Assembly (NCBI RefSeq): GCF_030272615.1
Contig: NC_081406.1
Coordinates: forward strand, 402,394,939-402,458,938
Source: Cryptomeria japonica
Taxonomy: Eukaryota > Streptophyta > Pinopsida > Cupressales > Cupressaceae
DNA: 64,000 nucleotides
Direction of reading: 5' to 3'
Shown here: positions 34,454 through 46,966 of the stretch, in pieces
How positions within the stretch are numbered: the first letter of the stretch is position 1
How the letters are laid out: every line of letters begins with the position of its first letter
The notes under the pieces: generated by a model
Told to the model about the DNA's origin: nothing
Databases searched by the model: none
What the model saw: only the letters and a program-made list of their open reading frames with translations
Translations under genes and position numbers: made by a program

Positions 34454-37400
34454 TTACAAAAACTTGAAGATATCCGCAAAAGTGTTCTTCAATGAACCCA
34501 AATGGCTATCCCAGCCCTTCTTAAGGTTGTCCAAGATAAATATGAGACCACTGAATAGATAGTCTTAAATCTCTACTGACTTAATAATGGAAGGTTTTCA
34601 TGGCTTAGGCTCCTAATCTTTTTAAATAAATATATTACCTAATCTTCTTTATTGTTCAAAGAAACTAACAAAGAGGATCAAGTGACTAATATATTCCAGC
34701 TAATTGCTCTTCTTGCTCTTTGGACTTCTTCTCAATATCCTTAGTGAACTTTGAGAATGATGGACATTCTTTATAAATGTTACCTCCTTCAGATAATGCA
34801 TCTTGAATGCTCTTAATACAACCATCTAATGTAACTCTATCATCTGGAATCATTCTCTTCAATGTCTGGAGCCTTTTGGCATTAATCTCATTGCATACCT
34901 TTACTTCATCTCATTTCTCCAATGACTCAAAATGAGTATCCACCAAACTGATAAAACTCTTCAGCTGTCTGAATGGAGTGTCAGATGTATCCTTTTAGAA
35001 AGTAGGCATTATTTTCTCTAAGATATAGGATGCAAGACTTACAAGCTCATTGTCCTCTATGTGAGACTTTAAGATCTCTTCTCTAGCATTGTCATGTGCA
35101 AGTGATGATAGTTTTATCTTCTAGATCAGAGAGAGAATCTAAGTTAATTAGACCTTGTGACAATGCTGGATCATCAAAAAATTTCTTTTCCTTTTCTAAA
35201 AAATCCTTTACATCATCTGCAGTGTCTCTTGTTGCATCCCTTTTATCTTATGTATCTACTTCTTTCTTGACCTCTTTAAGGCCTACGTCATCAACAATCA
35301 GATTTTGATTCTCAACTGAGGGCATTGTATCCATGGGCTGATCCAGAGGATTTTGTGTATAATCATCCTTATTATCATTAACTATTTCATCTTCATCTTT
35401 ATCCGCCACATCCTCATCTCTAGTCTCTTCCGGAACATTCACCTCTACCTAATCAACTACCTGCACTTCTGGAATAGAAGGAGTATCAACCTTTGTCTGA
35501 TCACCTTAGGATGGCATGCTCTGAGATTTTGGGCTAGATTTAGGAGCATCATCTTGAGTTTTCTCAAGGATAACCTCATACTAATTCTTAAGCAATACTT
35601 TCCTCAAGATTGTCTCGGTGTTTTATGACTTCATCTATTTTCTCAGTCATTGTCTTATTGACTCTAGCTTTTCTCCTAAACTCATTCTTGGCTTTCTTAA
35701 GAATTTTATTAATTTCTTCCTTAGATATCACATAACATATATTAACTAGCACATATTCTCTTAATATTTCATCTTCCTTATTTTTAGTTTATCTTCTCAT
35801 TTGTAGAATGTCATACAAACTTTTGGGGATTTCTGACATTATTTCTATTAAATCCCTACTGTAGTCATTCAAATACTTAATAGTAGCTTCCTCTAAAGTC
35901 CTTTTTCCATTATCATCAAAATTGTCACACCATTCAGACATTGGCTTCAAATTTCCATGCTTAACAACCTCATTTACAATTTCATCTAATGACATAGGAG
36001 GTCTAACTATGAATCTTACTTGCTTAATTACCTTGTCTATTACAGAGATTTTTGGTTTCTTGCTTGGCTTGTCTTCACCTATGGTTTATCCTTAGCAACT
36101 TTAGTGGCCTTAGATGCTTTGGCCTTTACCTCCTTAACTGCATCATTAGATTTTATCTCCTCATCATCCTTCAAAATCATAAAACTTACATTCTTACTCT
36201 TCTCTCCTTTGCCGGATGGCATGGCTAGAGATTTAGCTATGCTTGCAGGCTTCTGAGGACCAGAGGAGGGTGCAAAGCTCCTTGATTGTCTAGGATTAGG
36301 AGTAAAGAATTTTGGTTTAGATTTCTTTTTCTTTCCTCTTGGACTTCCTCTTTGGTGATCCCAATGCTTTCAACATATGCTTCCACTTCCTTCCTTACTT
36401 TTCTTAGAATCTCTGGCTTTTTGAATTGCTTGTGTAACTTCAAGCTCTTCTTAGCATAGCTACCAAATCTGTCTTTTAAGGGATCTACCATCTTTCTTAA
36501 CAAGTGTTGAGAATATAGCTCCAATATCTACTCATCTAATTCATACCCCATGGGAATGATGAATGAATTTTTTGGTTGAATAGCTTCCATCAAACATTGG
36601 TCAGTATCTACCATGAAGAAAATTGTGTCCTGATACTTTTCTACCACTAACTTAGGGATCCTCTCCCTATTATGCATATAACTCTAAAAATTCTTGAAAT
36701 AACCCTAGAGAGTGGCCTTTCGGGCCTTAGTGTCACCAATATTATATAGTAACTCTCTGATTTGTACTCCCACAGGTCCGTCATAAGCCCATTGGACTTG
36801 TCGAACTCCTATAACTTCATTCATAAAGTAGAAGAACATACATAGGATCAAGATGCCATACTTGAATGGGTTCGTCTTGTCCTCCTTGATCTTCTTCAGG
36901 TTCTTTCTCATCTCACTCTAGAGAAATTCACACAAGTCAATTTCTTATTCTCCCAGATCATCTCATAGGTAGCATATATGGTGGTTCCGAATACAAAGAT
37001 CTATCTGCTAGAATAGTAAATCTTGTACCCAATCACCATTGAGGAAAATCTAACATCATACTCCAAAATGTCATTGATTGTCATGGCTCTTTTTTTGAAC
37101 CACAAATTGGTTGCATTTGTGACAATCTAGTTATTTACCGACTTCAATGATGGTAGCTCTTCGAATGAACACAAACTAGTAACAACTCTAATAGCATTCT
37201 TTGTCATCTTGGAAGGCTTATTTAACCACATGAACTCATCATGCACTCTGTTAAGAACATACTAGACCCATTCTTGTTCATCGAACATCAAAAATTTGGT
37301 GAATTGAACAAAACCCTTATCCTCCAATACTTGAAATTCTAGTTTTAGCTTGAAATTCTATCAATCAACAAATGGGAGCTTCCCAAATCCTTGATATTGT

Positions 37401-37569
37401 AGTGCATGTAAACCCTAATACCTTTGATGTGCAAAACACCATGTGAAATTGATGAAAATGCATGCTTTGGATCATCTTTCATGGAGATAAATGGGTGCTT
37501 CTTAAAATCTAGTCGAGCTCCCTCAGTGAATTCTACAACTAGTGGGGTTGTAGTTCTAGAGGAAGCCAT
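34454..37569 (-). pseudogene. NA-3 ORF2, decayed protein of unknown function
   Basis: From ATG 37569 (MASSRTTTP) to TAA 34454, about 1,039 codons with many stops and shifts. Recognisable parts: region 1 ending (36705-36911) with KYGILILCMFFYF, the counterpart of LLVCLMLYF in NA-2 and LLVGLFFYF in NA-1; a basic stretch (36237-36524) and an Ala/Lys-rich linker; region 2 (35789-35995) with CDNFDDNGKR, YSRDLIEI and SLYDIL; an acidic stretch (35248-35442); and a C-terminus with KNTFADIFKFL, matching LVLADIFQIV at the NA-2 end. Same order and similar length as the other two families, which argues for selection on the protein before decay. Confidence 0.7.
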
Positions 37570-38001
37570 TTCATAAATTTTGAACTTTAAAAAAGTTTTA
37601 GCAAAAAAATACCTTGACCACCGGATTAGGAAATTTGCGCAACAAATCTTCTTTACGTTTTAATCTCTGAAAATTCTGCTTGAAAATCTCTCTTCCCTTC
37701 TTTTCTTGGAATGCAAAGTGAGAAATGAGGTGATTAAATTTATTTTTATCTTTCCTACACCTAACTTTTAGGTGTAATAAATGCACTTTGCCTTAATACT
37801 TCTGGATACCCTGCATACATAGATAGTTCTTCAAGAAATCTTTTGTGGCTCATCAATTTCATCAAACTCTTTTGGAAATCCTTCAAAAAAATCTATACCA
37901 CCATAATACAATTATTGACAATCTTTTGATCTTCTAGCACCAACATTTGGTAGGGGAGAAAAGATCTGCATGAAGACTCCACTTAGGCTGGAGGCCTCAA
38001 T

Positions 38002-39179
38002 CTAATTCCTGGAGGAATTTGCAACACCAGAATCAAGTGTGAGCTCATTTCCAATATCAAAATCACTCTTCTTAACCCATGTCTTCTTCATTTGATCTTT
38101 GATCTCTTTCACTTTAGCTTTCTCTTTTACATCTACCTACACATTCTTATTCTTGTCTACCAAACCATTCCTAATCACATTTCTGCTTCTGCAGAATCTA
38201 GCAATGTGACCAAATTTGTTGCAATTATAGCATACAACATTTCCTTATCTAGGCCTAAAGTTGCCTTGATTTCCTCTTGATCCGCACTGGTTAGAAACAT
38301 GTCATAACCTACCACATGCATAAAATCTGATATTCCTTCTATTTGGAAAGTTATTCATCATACTTTTGCACTCATTTGACTTGTGCCCATACTTGTTGCA
38401 TTTAAAACATTGACCGAAGAAGGATGGACCATTTTAATTCATTCTATTTCTACATTGACTAGCCATATGATCAGATTTATTGTAAACAAAATATTTACCA
38501 TTGAACTTATGAGCATTAGGTTTCCTTACCAGAGACCTTTTAGCTTTTTTCTTCTGATGTTGAGACTTTTGACCAAATCCAGATATTTCACCTTTCTAAA
38601 ATTGAAGTCCTCTCTTGGAATCTTCACTCTTCTAACTTTCAAGAATCTCATCAAGTTTGGCTAAATCGATCCTAAACTTATCCTTGTACTCATTTGCAAC
38701 TTCAAGATCATATCTAAGAAGAAGGATCTACTTACCAATATCTTCCTCATGTTTTTTGGATTCTTGCAAGTCAAGCTTCAATTGGCCATTCTCACAATCA
38801 AGTCTGCAACATTCATCAAATTTATCTTTCAATAACTAAGCAAGATTCTCTGCATTATTATTCCTTTCCTCAATCTCCTTTGTCAATTTCATCACAATAG
38901 ATTCTCTCTTTCTTCTAAAGCATTATATCTAGCAAGTTTCTCACACTCTTCTATTTTTTCCTTTAGGGCTTGGTCATCAATGATTTGGATTTTCTTCTCC
39001 TTTATCTTATCAACAAATTCCTTTCTCTTTTCTCTTGACTTGTTCATCTGATCTTTCAATGACTGGATGAAGTTCTCAGCATCCTTAAGATTTTCTTTCA
39101 TCTATCGAACCTCAACTTGGGATTGATCAAGATCCTCAAGGTTCATAATAAGCCGATGTTGAAGACTACTAGAATCCAT
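38002..39179 (-). pseudogene. gag: NA-3 gag: coiled coil plus CCHC knuckles, broken
   Basis: ATG 39179 (MDSSSLQHR) lies about 55 bases after the primer site. A charged coiled coil runs from about 39100 to 38640, with one open piece at 38892-39101. A GFGQKS motif near 38580 replaces GLGF. Two intact CCHC knuckles follow: CFKCNKYGHKSNEC (about 38367-38411) and CYNCNKFGHIARFC (about 38192-38233); others have lost a Cys. The tail reads MKKTWVKKSD, like MNQIWKNKSD in NA-1. 37570-38001 is the leader before ORF2, with no gene. Confidence 0.72.
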
Positions 39180-39233
39180 TGATTCACCTTCTCAAATCCT
39201 CCTCAAGCTATTAGGCTTCTTCTGAGGAACTAG

Positions 39234-39245
39234 GCTCTGATACCA
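39234..39245 (-). promoter_or_regulatory. NA-3 primer binding site, tRNA-iMet
   Basis: Minus strand TGGTATCAGAGC, perfect, 2 nt from the LTR. Confidence 0.92.
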
Positions 39246-39247
39246 AT

Positions 39248-40381
39248 TATTAGAATCAAGGAACACTGAGAGGGGGGGTGAATCAGTGTTCTCCAATTTT
39301 TAACATTCTTAACTTGTTCTTTCAAACACTTAATGTAAATGAACAAAAGAGAGATGCAGAAACACAAAGCAATAAGAAACAACATCTTAAACCAATATTT
39401 ATACATGGAAAACTCGGTTAAGGGAAAAATTGTAGTGGGGATGAGACCCACAATATAAATATACTCTTTTAGAAGTATAAGAATATTACATTGGGAATGC
39501 ACATGCATTCAAGCACACTGCTTAGAGATCACTACTCAAAAGAAAGAAGGGAAACAACCTTGGAAGGCTCACTACCTTACAAAATTATTTATAAAAGATA
39601 ATTCAAATGCCTGAACTGAAAAAATAGCATCTACAAATTCCAAGGTAAAGTTTCGGTTAAGCACAAAACTCTTGATCTCACACTGCTTTGCTACATTTCT
39701 CTGTTATGTTGTTCTTCAATATCCTAGAGAAGAAATCCTTCACTTGTGCATGTGAAACTGCACACAATCGATCACTAACACTTTCCACACATCCACTAAT
39801 ACACAAAATGATCATATCCATCAATATTTTATATCTCCAACATCAAATTAGATCTTCTACATGTTGGCTTCAAGAATACTATACAAATGATGAAACGTGC
39901 ATACAAAGTTGGCTCAAATCAAATTCCAATGCATATGCAGACCAAAAGGAATTGTCCACATGCTTCCCAGATGTCAGCTAAATATCCTTGAACACAAAAA
40001 CAATCATCAAAATTGCTCCATCAATTCCTCACAATGATCAACTATCCAATTTGGCCATACCACACTGTTCAACCGAAAAAAACTTGTACACCAGATCTTC
40101 CAATTCACTCAAGAATCAACACTAGAAGCTAATATTATGGAATAAGGTACTTTAGACATCTAGCTAATGTCTTTTAGCTCCACAATCCAAAATATTTAAC
40201 AAAAATGAAATGCCAACCAAAATATTGTATACTGTTGGATGTCCTATTCTATCTCACCAAACCTATCCAAAACTCAATCTGACTTCTAGTAGAAGCAAAT
40301 CATGAGCTGCAGATGAAATTATAGACATGAGTTTCCATCAATGACAACATCTGGCTAGATGTGCAATGTCTCTTGCCAATA
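39248..40381 (-). repeat. NA-3 5' LTR
   Basis: 1,134 bp. Both ends carry a change from the expected bases: plus strand starts TATTAG instead of TGTTGG and ends CCAATA instead of CCAACA. An ORF at 39230-39508 is a shadow. Confidence 0.85.
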
Positions 40382-40653
40382 AACCAATTAGATACATATC
40401 AAGAGTTGAAACCAACAAAGCAGTACCTATCATGCATTTACCTGAATATGAGCATGTAAGTGAAAGAAATCAGCCTTCACTCACTTATGCACAAGATAAA
40501 GTTTGCATGAATTATCAACATAAAGAGGTATGTGTCTACAATTTCATTCTTGAAAATGTTCATCAACATATCATGCATCCCAAATTGGGAAGAAAGGGGT
40601 CTTATTTCCAAAAACCAATGAACCAAGGTTCATTCTTGGTTAGGTTAGGGTAG
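40382..40653 (+). pseudogene. LARD-like ORF, last part beyond NA-3
   Basis: Open for about 90 codons to TAG 40651-40653. Removing NA-3 and one copy of the target site puts it in the same frame as 32542-33087, so it is the C-terminus of that ORF. It contains HEYEHV-like His/Tyr-rich and GSFLVRLG pieces; no known motif. Confidence 0.65.
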
Positions 40654-42208
40654 AATAATTTCCTTTCAGTTTATTTCCATTCCTTTAAGTGTTGATGCAC
40701 ATGTTTTAGTTTTGTTTTTTTCATTCCCTAAGTGCTGATGCATATTTCCAGCCTTGTTACAAGGTTGTGAGTTGTTGTTCAATGTTTTTAACAGCTGATT
40801 TAGGGTCTCAATCCAGGTTTCTCAAACCATATATTGACTCCTATACCCAATGGATTTCTAAAAGTTAATGGTATTTGATATTTAGCAAGCAAACACCCCT
40901 AAGAGGTTACCAAAATGTTACCTATTTTTTGTTTCCAAGTTTGAAAGCTAAAAATAGCCTTGTAAAAATGTGTAAAGAGTTTCAAATATGGATAGGGCAA
41001 AATATTAAATCAATGGTCTTTGATTTAATAAAATATAAATAATAATGTCATAAATGTTAAAAATCCCTCCATTATGATTTTATTCTTTGCAAAAAATCCT
41101 TTTCCAAAAATCAAGTAATGAAGGAAACCACACAGTCTCCTTGAAATTAATAGGGAGAATATTTTTAAGTTTAAAGAAAACTCAAACTTAACTCACAGTT
41201 AAGAAAAGAAAAAGGGGAGATACCCTAATTTCACTTGCATAGCTTTCCATGGCTTCCAAAGGTAAAGGGAAATATGGAAAAACAACAGTTCTCAAGAAGT
41301 GACAGTGCTATCACCACCAAATAAGCCACATGTTGGACATTGATATTAAACATGCAATGGTTATGTGTAAAGGAAGAAGTAACCAAGAAGATTAGCAGTC
41401 TGTTCTCAAAGATTGGCTGTGAACAAGAAATTGTGAATGCAAAGAAACATGTGAGTGAAGTCTTTTGGAACCCACTTCAAGATCATGCAAGAGTATACAC
41501 ATAAAGAAAGAAGCCCATGCATAGATCACATACATATCCAAGGTTTTGAGAAAAAGATGGAGATTTGTTTAACTTGTTTCTATCCAAATCCCATGCATAT
41601 CCCATGCAAAGATTAAGCACAAAGATCAACTTCTAGATAGGTCTTATCTCCCTTAACCACAACTTAATCTTCTGTTGTATTTCAAAGAGAAAGTCATTTT
41701 ATATGCATAAAAGATTGAGTTATGATTTGATTCAAAGCTCTGAAAGGATTTCTACATAATATGGTCTTGTAAATATTATTATTTAGCATGCCATAAAACT
41801 CATAGATCCATAATTTGCAAGGCAACAAATTGAGTTTTCTAGAATAACAATAAAAGGAGGTGTTGTTAGTATTATATTTTACAAGAGGTTCTTCACAAAA
41901 CACTATCAGGTTAATATTTCCAAGAAAAGAATTTAAGTGTTTATAATTTTAATGAGGTTCCCATTGTAAATGCAATATGTGAGTTAAAGTCAAAGGATTT
42001 TTATTATTATAAATCTTTCTTGCATGTTATGGGAAACGTGTGTGAGATTTTTGTAAAGGAAGCTTCAATGCACTTAGAAATAATCCTGTGACTGTTAAGA
42101 GAAAAGCACAAATTCATAGCAGTCCTAAAGCATTGAAGACCACTGTCAAGATAGTTTGCACATTACCACAAGGTTAATAAAGAAAAATGGTGAAAGAATG
42201 AAAAAAGT
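40654..42208 (+). other. LARD-like 3' non-coding region and PPT
   Basis: 1.55 kb, A/T-rich, no gene. It ends in a purine-rich tract, GTGAAAGAATGAAAAAAGT, directly before the 3' LTR. Confidence 0.6.
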
Positions 42209-43861
42209 TGCAGCTAGAGTGCAAAGAAACCATCTATAGTGAATGATGAGACATAGAAGGAATGGTTACAAGAACAATATCAAGGGTATAGTCTTGAAAG
42301 AGAACATTATTTCAATATAGTGTAGTCACAATTACACAACAATCTATTTAAGATGAGTAAAAATACCTTAAGAACAATGATAAAAATATAAATAATACAT
42401 TATGAAGGGAGAAATATAGTCGAAAGATTAATGTTTTGTGAATCATGATACAATGCTACAGGGTTAGAAGATAGTGATGTGTCTCAGATAAATGATAAAT
42501 CAAGGAGCTTCAATGGGATAGGATGAACAATGATATTCACCAAACAAAGGAGTCTTTTTAAGTGTTTGATAGTATATACTTTATTATAGAAGTAAAAGAG
42601 AAAGAAATTTTAAGTTATAGGGCAAATATAGTAAGAATGGATTTTGCCATGGATATGCCACTATCACAATGGATAGTGCTTAAAATAGTAAATAGTCTCA
42701 GAGATAGTCGCCAGTAAAGGTAATATACCAATGAGAAGAATGCTAAGAAAAAGTGCAGTCTAAACACTTATGAGACAATGGCTTAAATGAAGTAATAGTC
42801 CTAGAACAAAGGATAGTATCAACATCTTGAAGTTCATTCAAATCTTAAGAGCAGCCAAGGCTAATAGAACAATCCAAATATCAATGAAGGTGTTATGAAT
42901 TACTAAGAGAAATCATATACATAGGCTCAAGAAGACCATTCTTATCTCATAGGGATAACAAGCATGGTTCTTTCAATTACAGAGAGTATTCAAAGATGAA
43001 ATCACAATAATGAAGAGATATTCATGAAGATGCATTCTTCAAAGGATCAGTGCCAACTCAAAAGTTCTCTGAAAAAATGTGAAAACAATATTGTAAAGGC
43101 AACAAAGGATTCATTAAAGATTGAGATAGTAAAGGGATTTTGTCAAAGAAGATGAGAAAAGGAGCTCGAATCCATTAAATACAGAGCCTATAAAATCCCA
43201 TTACAAAGACCATGACAGAGATCAAGGGGGTTACTTGCAATACAAAAATTAGAGTTTGCATACCTAAATAATGAAAAGACAGTGATCAATATAGGGACAA
43301 TATTAACACTTTCAAGCTAGAATATCATGTATCGAAGACAATGATATATTGTCTTAGTATAGCCCTTATTTAATTCAAATAGGGTATAAAACAACTTAAA
43401 GCACAAAGTAGCATAAAGAAGCATGAACACAGATCCAAGATAGTATTTAGGGCATAACAGTTGACAAATAATGAAGGATCCCTATTCTTAGTTCCCTAAG
43501 AATACAAAGAAAGTATAAAGGGTCACAATCAAACACGTATCCAAGTCACATAGCAAAGAACCATACAAAGGCATTCATGGAGCAATAATGATAAAGTGTG
43601 AAGAAAAATATGAACAAGGAGCAACTCAAAATGGTAAAGCTAGGATAGAAATAGCATCAATGTATATACAATTTCTATGTCAACATAAAGGAAACTAATG
43701 ATAGTCCTATGAAAGATAGAGCAATAAATAAAAGAAACCCACCATTCTTGAGGTTTGGATCAGTGTAGTTCAAAACAATGTCAGTCCCTTTTTTACTAAT
43801 AAAATGATGAAGAGACACAATGATGTCACTTCATTCACATCAAATTGAAAAATATAGTATA

Positions 43862-44938
43862 TGTATACACCCAAAAATGGTCTGAAGATAGTTAATTAAA
43901 TACGCAGTTATTTGATTAATTCCCCTTCCCAATTAATTAAATTCACAAGCAATTTAATTAATTTCTCTATTCATCTACTAGTAAATAAATCTACATGATT
44001 TATTTATATATTTCATTTCATATCCCACTTTGATTAATTAATTCTAAATTAATTAATGTCCCCCCATATAAATCAATTCTTCTAATCCCTAATTAAGATT
44101 AACAAACCCAGGTTTGTTGTGATTAATTATCATTTTCCAATTATTTGAATTTTTAAATTCAAATGAGCACATGGCTCCTAATTTTTAACCACCTAACCTA
44201 ACCATCCCCTAACCTAACCCATTCCTATCCTATCTTGCACATTCTAACCTCATTATCCTAACCTCTCATGGTGTGGATATTCTCCCCTTGAGACACATGG
44301 CACTTTTTCCACATCTCCTCCCTTGGACACTTTCCCTCTCATGAGCAAGGCTCCTTGACAGTTGTCACCACAGAGATGACAAGTGTCCCTTCTTCCAACC
44401 TCTTCTCCAACTTCCTCAATCTTGACCCTTGATATCTTCAGATCAGATCTGTACCATTGATTCCTGCAACCTTAGCTTTGGCCTTGGAATTACTATAAAT
44501 ATCCTCCATTTTGGAGCAATAAGGATCCCATCTCATATCAATTTAGGCATTGTTACTATAGGCATATCCATCCCTTGCATTCATAGCTTTAGCATCATTA
44601 CTATAGGCAATTTCATTTCAATCATTTAGTAATTAGCTTTTGGATTAATCATAGGATGTTAATCTAGTTTCTTAAATTATGCATTTCATATCATCTCCAT
44701 AGTCAATCATGATCATATAGCTACTCAACTCTTGAGTTGCCACTTTGGAGGTCATTGCTCTACTAAGAGCCCATCAATCCATCACCTTCAAGGTCCTCAA
44801 GAATAGAGGAAAATGGGACATTTTAAGGAAGGCTTATGGTTTGTCTTTCTAATCTAGTTTTTAATTAAGCTTTTCAATTACATTTTATTTTCTCATTATA
44901 TGTGTATGCCTCCTATATACCTCATTTTTAGCATCACA
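43862..44938 (+). repeat. Left arm LTR of the inverted pair
   Basis: 1,077 bp. TATA box TATAAATAT at 44494-44502. Related to the LTR at 14666. Confidence 0.8.
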
Positions 44939-44942
44939 TTAA

Positions 44943-44960
44943 TCGGCGCCCACCGTGGGG
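44943..44960 (+). promoter_or_regulatory. Primer site of the left arm
   Basis: TCGGCGCCCACCGTGGGG, 4 nt after the LTR. The GGCGCCCACCGTGGGGC sequence is a common start of the internal region in plant Ty3/gypsy elements. Confidence 0.65.
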
Positions 44961-45049
44961 CCTAGCCCCTTTGATCTTTAACAAGTTTGCTTGCAGAAAA
45001 TTTCATTGATAGGTTGATTAGCTCTTTCAGAGTGTAGATTAGCTCTCTT

Positions 45050-45058
45050 GGGTGCCAA
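45050..45058 (-). promoter_or_regulatory. Primer site of the right arm, decayed
   Basis: Minus strand TTGGCACCCA, the counterpart of TCGGCGCCCA in the left arm. Confidence 0.5.
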
Positions 45059-45062
45059 TTAA

Positions 45063-46163
45063 TGTGATGCTAAAATGTGGTATATATGAGGCATACACAT
45101 ATAATGAGACAATAAAATGTAATTGAAAAGCTTAATTAAAAACTAGATTAGAAATGCAAACCATAAGCCTTCCTTGAAATGTCCCATTTTCCTCTATTCT
45201 TGAGGACCTTGAAGGTGTTGTATTGATGGGCTCTTAGTGGAGCAATGACCTCCAAAGTGGCAACCCAAGAGTTGAGTAGATATTTGATCATGATTGACTA
45301 TGGAGATGATATGAAATGCATGATTTAAGAAACTAGATTAACATGCTATGATTAATCCAAAAGCTAATTACTAGATGATTGAAATGAAATTGCCTATAGT
45401 AATGATGCTAAAGCTATGAATGCAAGGGATGGATGTGCCTATAGTAACAATTCCTAAATTGATATGAGATGGGATCCTTATTGCTCCAAAATGGGGGATA
45501 TTTATAGGAATTCCAAGGCCAAAGCTAAGGTGGCAGGAATCAGCGGTCCAGATCTGATCTGAAGATATCAAGGGTCAAGATTGAGAAAGTTGGAGAAGAG
45601 GTTGGAGGAAGGGACACTTGTCATCTCTGTGGTGACAAGTGTCAAGGACCCTTTCTCATGAGAGGGAAAGTGTCCAAGGGAGGAGATGTGGCAAAAGTGC
45701 CATGTGTATCTAGGGGATAATATCCACACCATGGGAGGTTAGGATAAGGAGGTTATGATGTGCAAGATAGGATAGGGTTAGTTAGACCCACGATTAGGTG
45801 GAATGGGTTAGGTTAGGGGATGGTTAGGTTAGGTGGTTAAAAGTTAGGAGCCATGTGCTCATTTGAATTTATAAATTCAAATAATTGGAAAATGATAATT
45901 AATCTCAACAAACTTGAGTTTGTTGATTTTAATTAAGGATTAGAAGAATTGGTTAATATGGGGAGACATTAATTAATTTAGAATTAATTAATCGAAGGGG
46001 GATATGAAATGAACTATATAAATAAATCATGTATATTTATTTACTAGTAGATTAATAGAGAAATTAATTAAATTGCTTGTGAATTTAATTAATTGAAAAG
46101 GGGAATTAATCAAATAACTACGTATTTAATTAACTACCTTCAGAGCATTTTTAGGTATATACA
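45063..46163 (-). repeat. Right arm LTR of the inverted pair
   Basis: 1,101 bp, reverse complement of the left arm with about one change in ten. It holds a perfect 11 bp stem: GACACTTGTCA 45613-45623 and TGACAAGTGTC 45633-45643. Confidence 0.8.
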
Positions 46164-46966
46164 GTATGTATGTTTTGAGAGAACGGTGATTCAATGTAAA
46201 GACAAGACAGTAAGGCTACAACATGAAGGAGACTTCAGTATGTTTAATCACATAGAGAAAAAAAGAACTAAATGAGCTTGTTGTTACAAGCAATGATATC
46301 ATTACTAGGTATAAAGAAACACAATACATAGAGAAAAGACAATAAAATGATAGTAAGGCAGAGGTTAGTAGCCTATAGGCTTTCCATAATATTTTCAATA
46401 ATTTAGACCTATTATCTTGTGATTGCCAAGTTTAGGATTACCTATTAAAATATGAGTTTGATTGACAATAATAGAGAACTTGAGTAGTCATACTCATCAC
46501 CAAGTTACTAAGATCTGGTTCTTACCTCAGTATGTCATGCACATGAGTTACCAAAAAGGTTCAATGAAAATACTCAAAAAGAGAGACCTAACCCTAAATT
46601 GAGTTTCAATTGAGCTTCAGTTTAAAATAAGCTCCTCATATCTTGCATTAATTTTTAATATTATTAATCAGTTGAAGATGTTATCATGTAACTATTCAAG
46701 AGATAATCTAAAAGGCAAAAAATAGTAAGATTAAATTCATGCATCAGTTAATGCATAAAGAAGGCCTTTTTGTAGCAAATCGAATGGCTTATCATCAATT
46801 TAATTGTAGTTAAGCCACATATGGGTTCCACATCAGCCAAGGCTTCTTTTCATGAAGTTATCAATTAGTTAGGGGCAGTTTTAACATCTCTTTTGCATGA
46901 TTTTAGATAAAATTTGATCGAAGAGGCCTTTTTCATGCAAGATCATGTATATTTGAAGATGGAAAC

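Larger units (their letters stand above)
33088..40381 (-). mobile_element. NA-3: pol-less LTR retrotransposon, full length
   Basis: 7.29 kb on the minus strand: 5' LTR 39248-40381, primer site, gag 38002-39179, ORF2 34454-37569, PPTs, 3' LTR 33088-34219. It interrupts the LARD-like ORF, whose frame resumes on the far side. Flanks ACCCA (33083-33087) and AACCA (40382-40386) look like a 5 bp target duplication with one change. LTRs have diverged noticeably. Confidence 0.85.
43862..46163. mobile_element. Inverted LTR pair (2.3 kb foldback insertion)
   Basis: Two related LTRs in opposite orientation, outer ends TGTATACACC and GGTATATACA, flanked by GTATA (43857-43861) and GTATG (46164-46168). 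The arms face inward and each is followed by a primer-site-like sequence in the 124 bp centre. The partner LARD LTR near 27227 shows the uninterrupted sequence. No coding sequence. ORFs at 44429-44629 and 45371-45571 are the same LTR stretch read in both arms. Confidence 0.82.

Noticed and set aside
44429-44629. 66-codon ORF repeated at 45371-45571 on the other strand
   Set aside because: The two arms of the inverted LTR pair; includes the TATA box region, so not coding.
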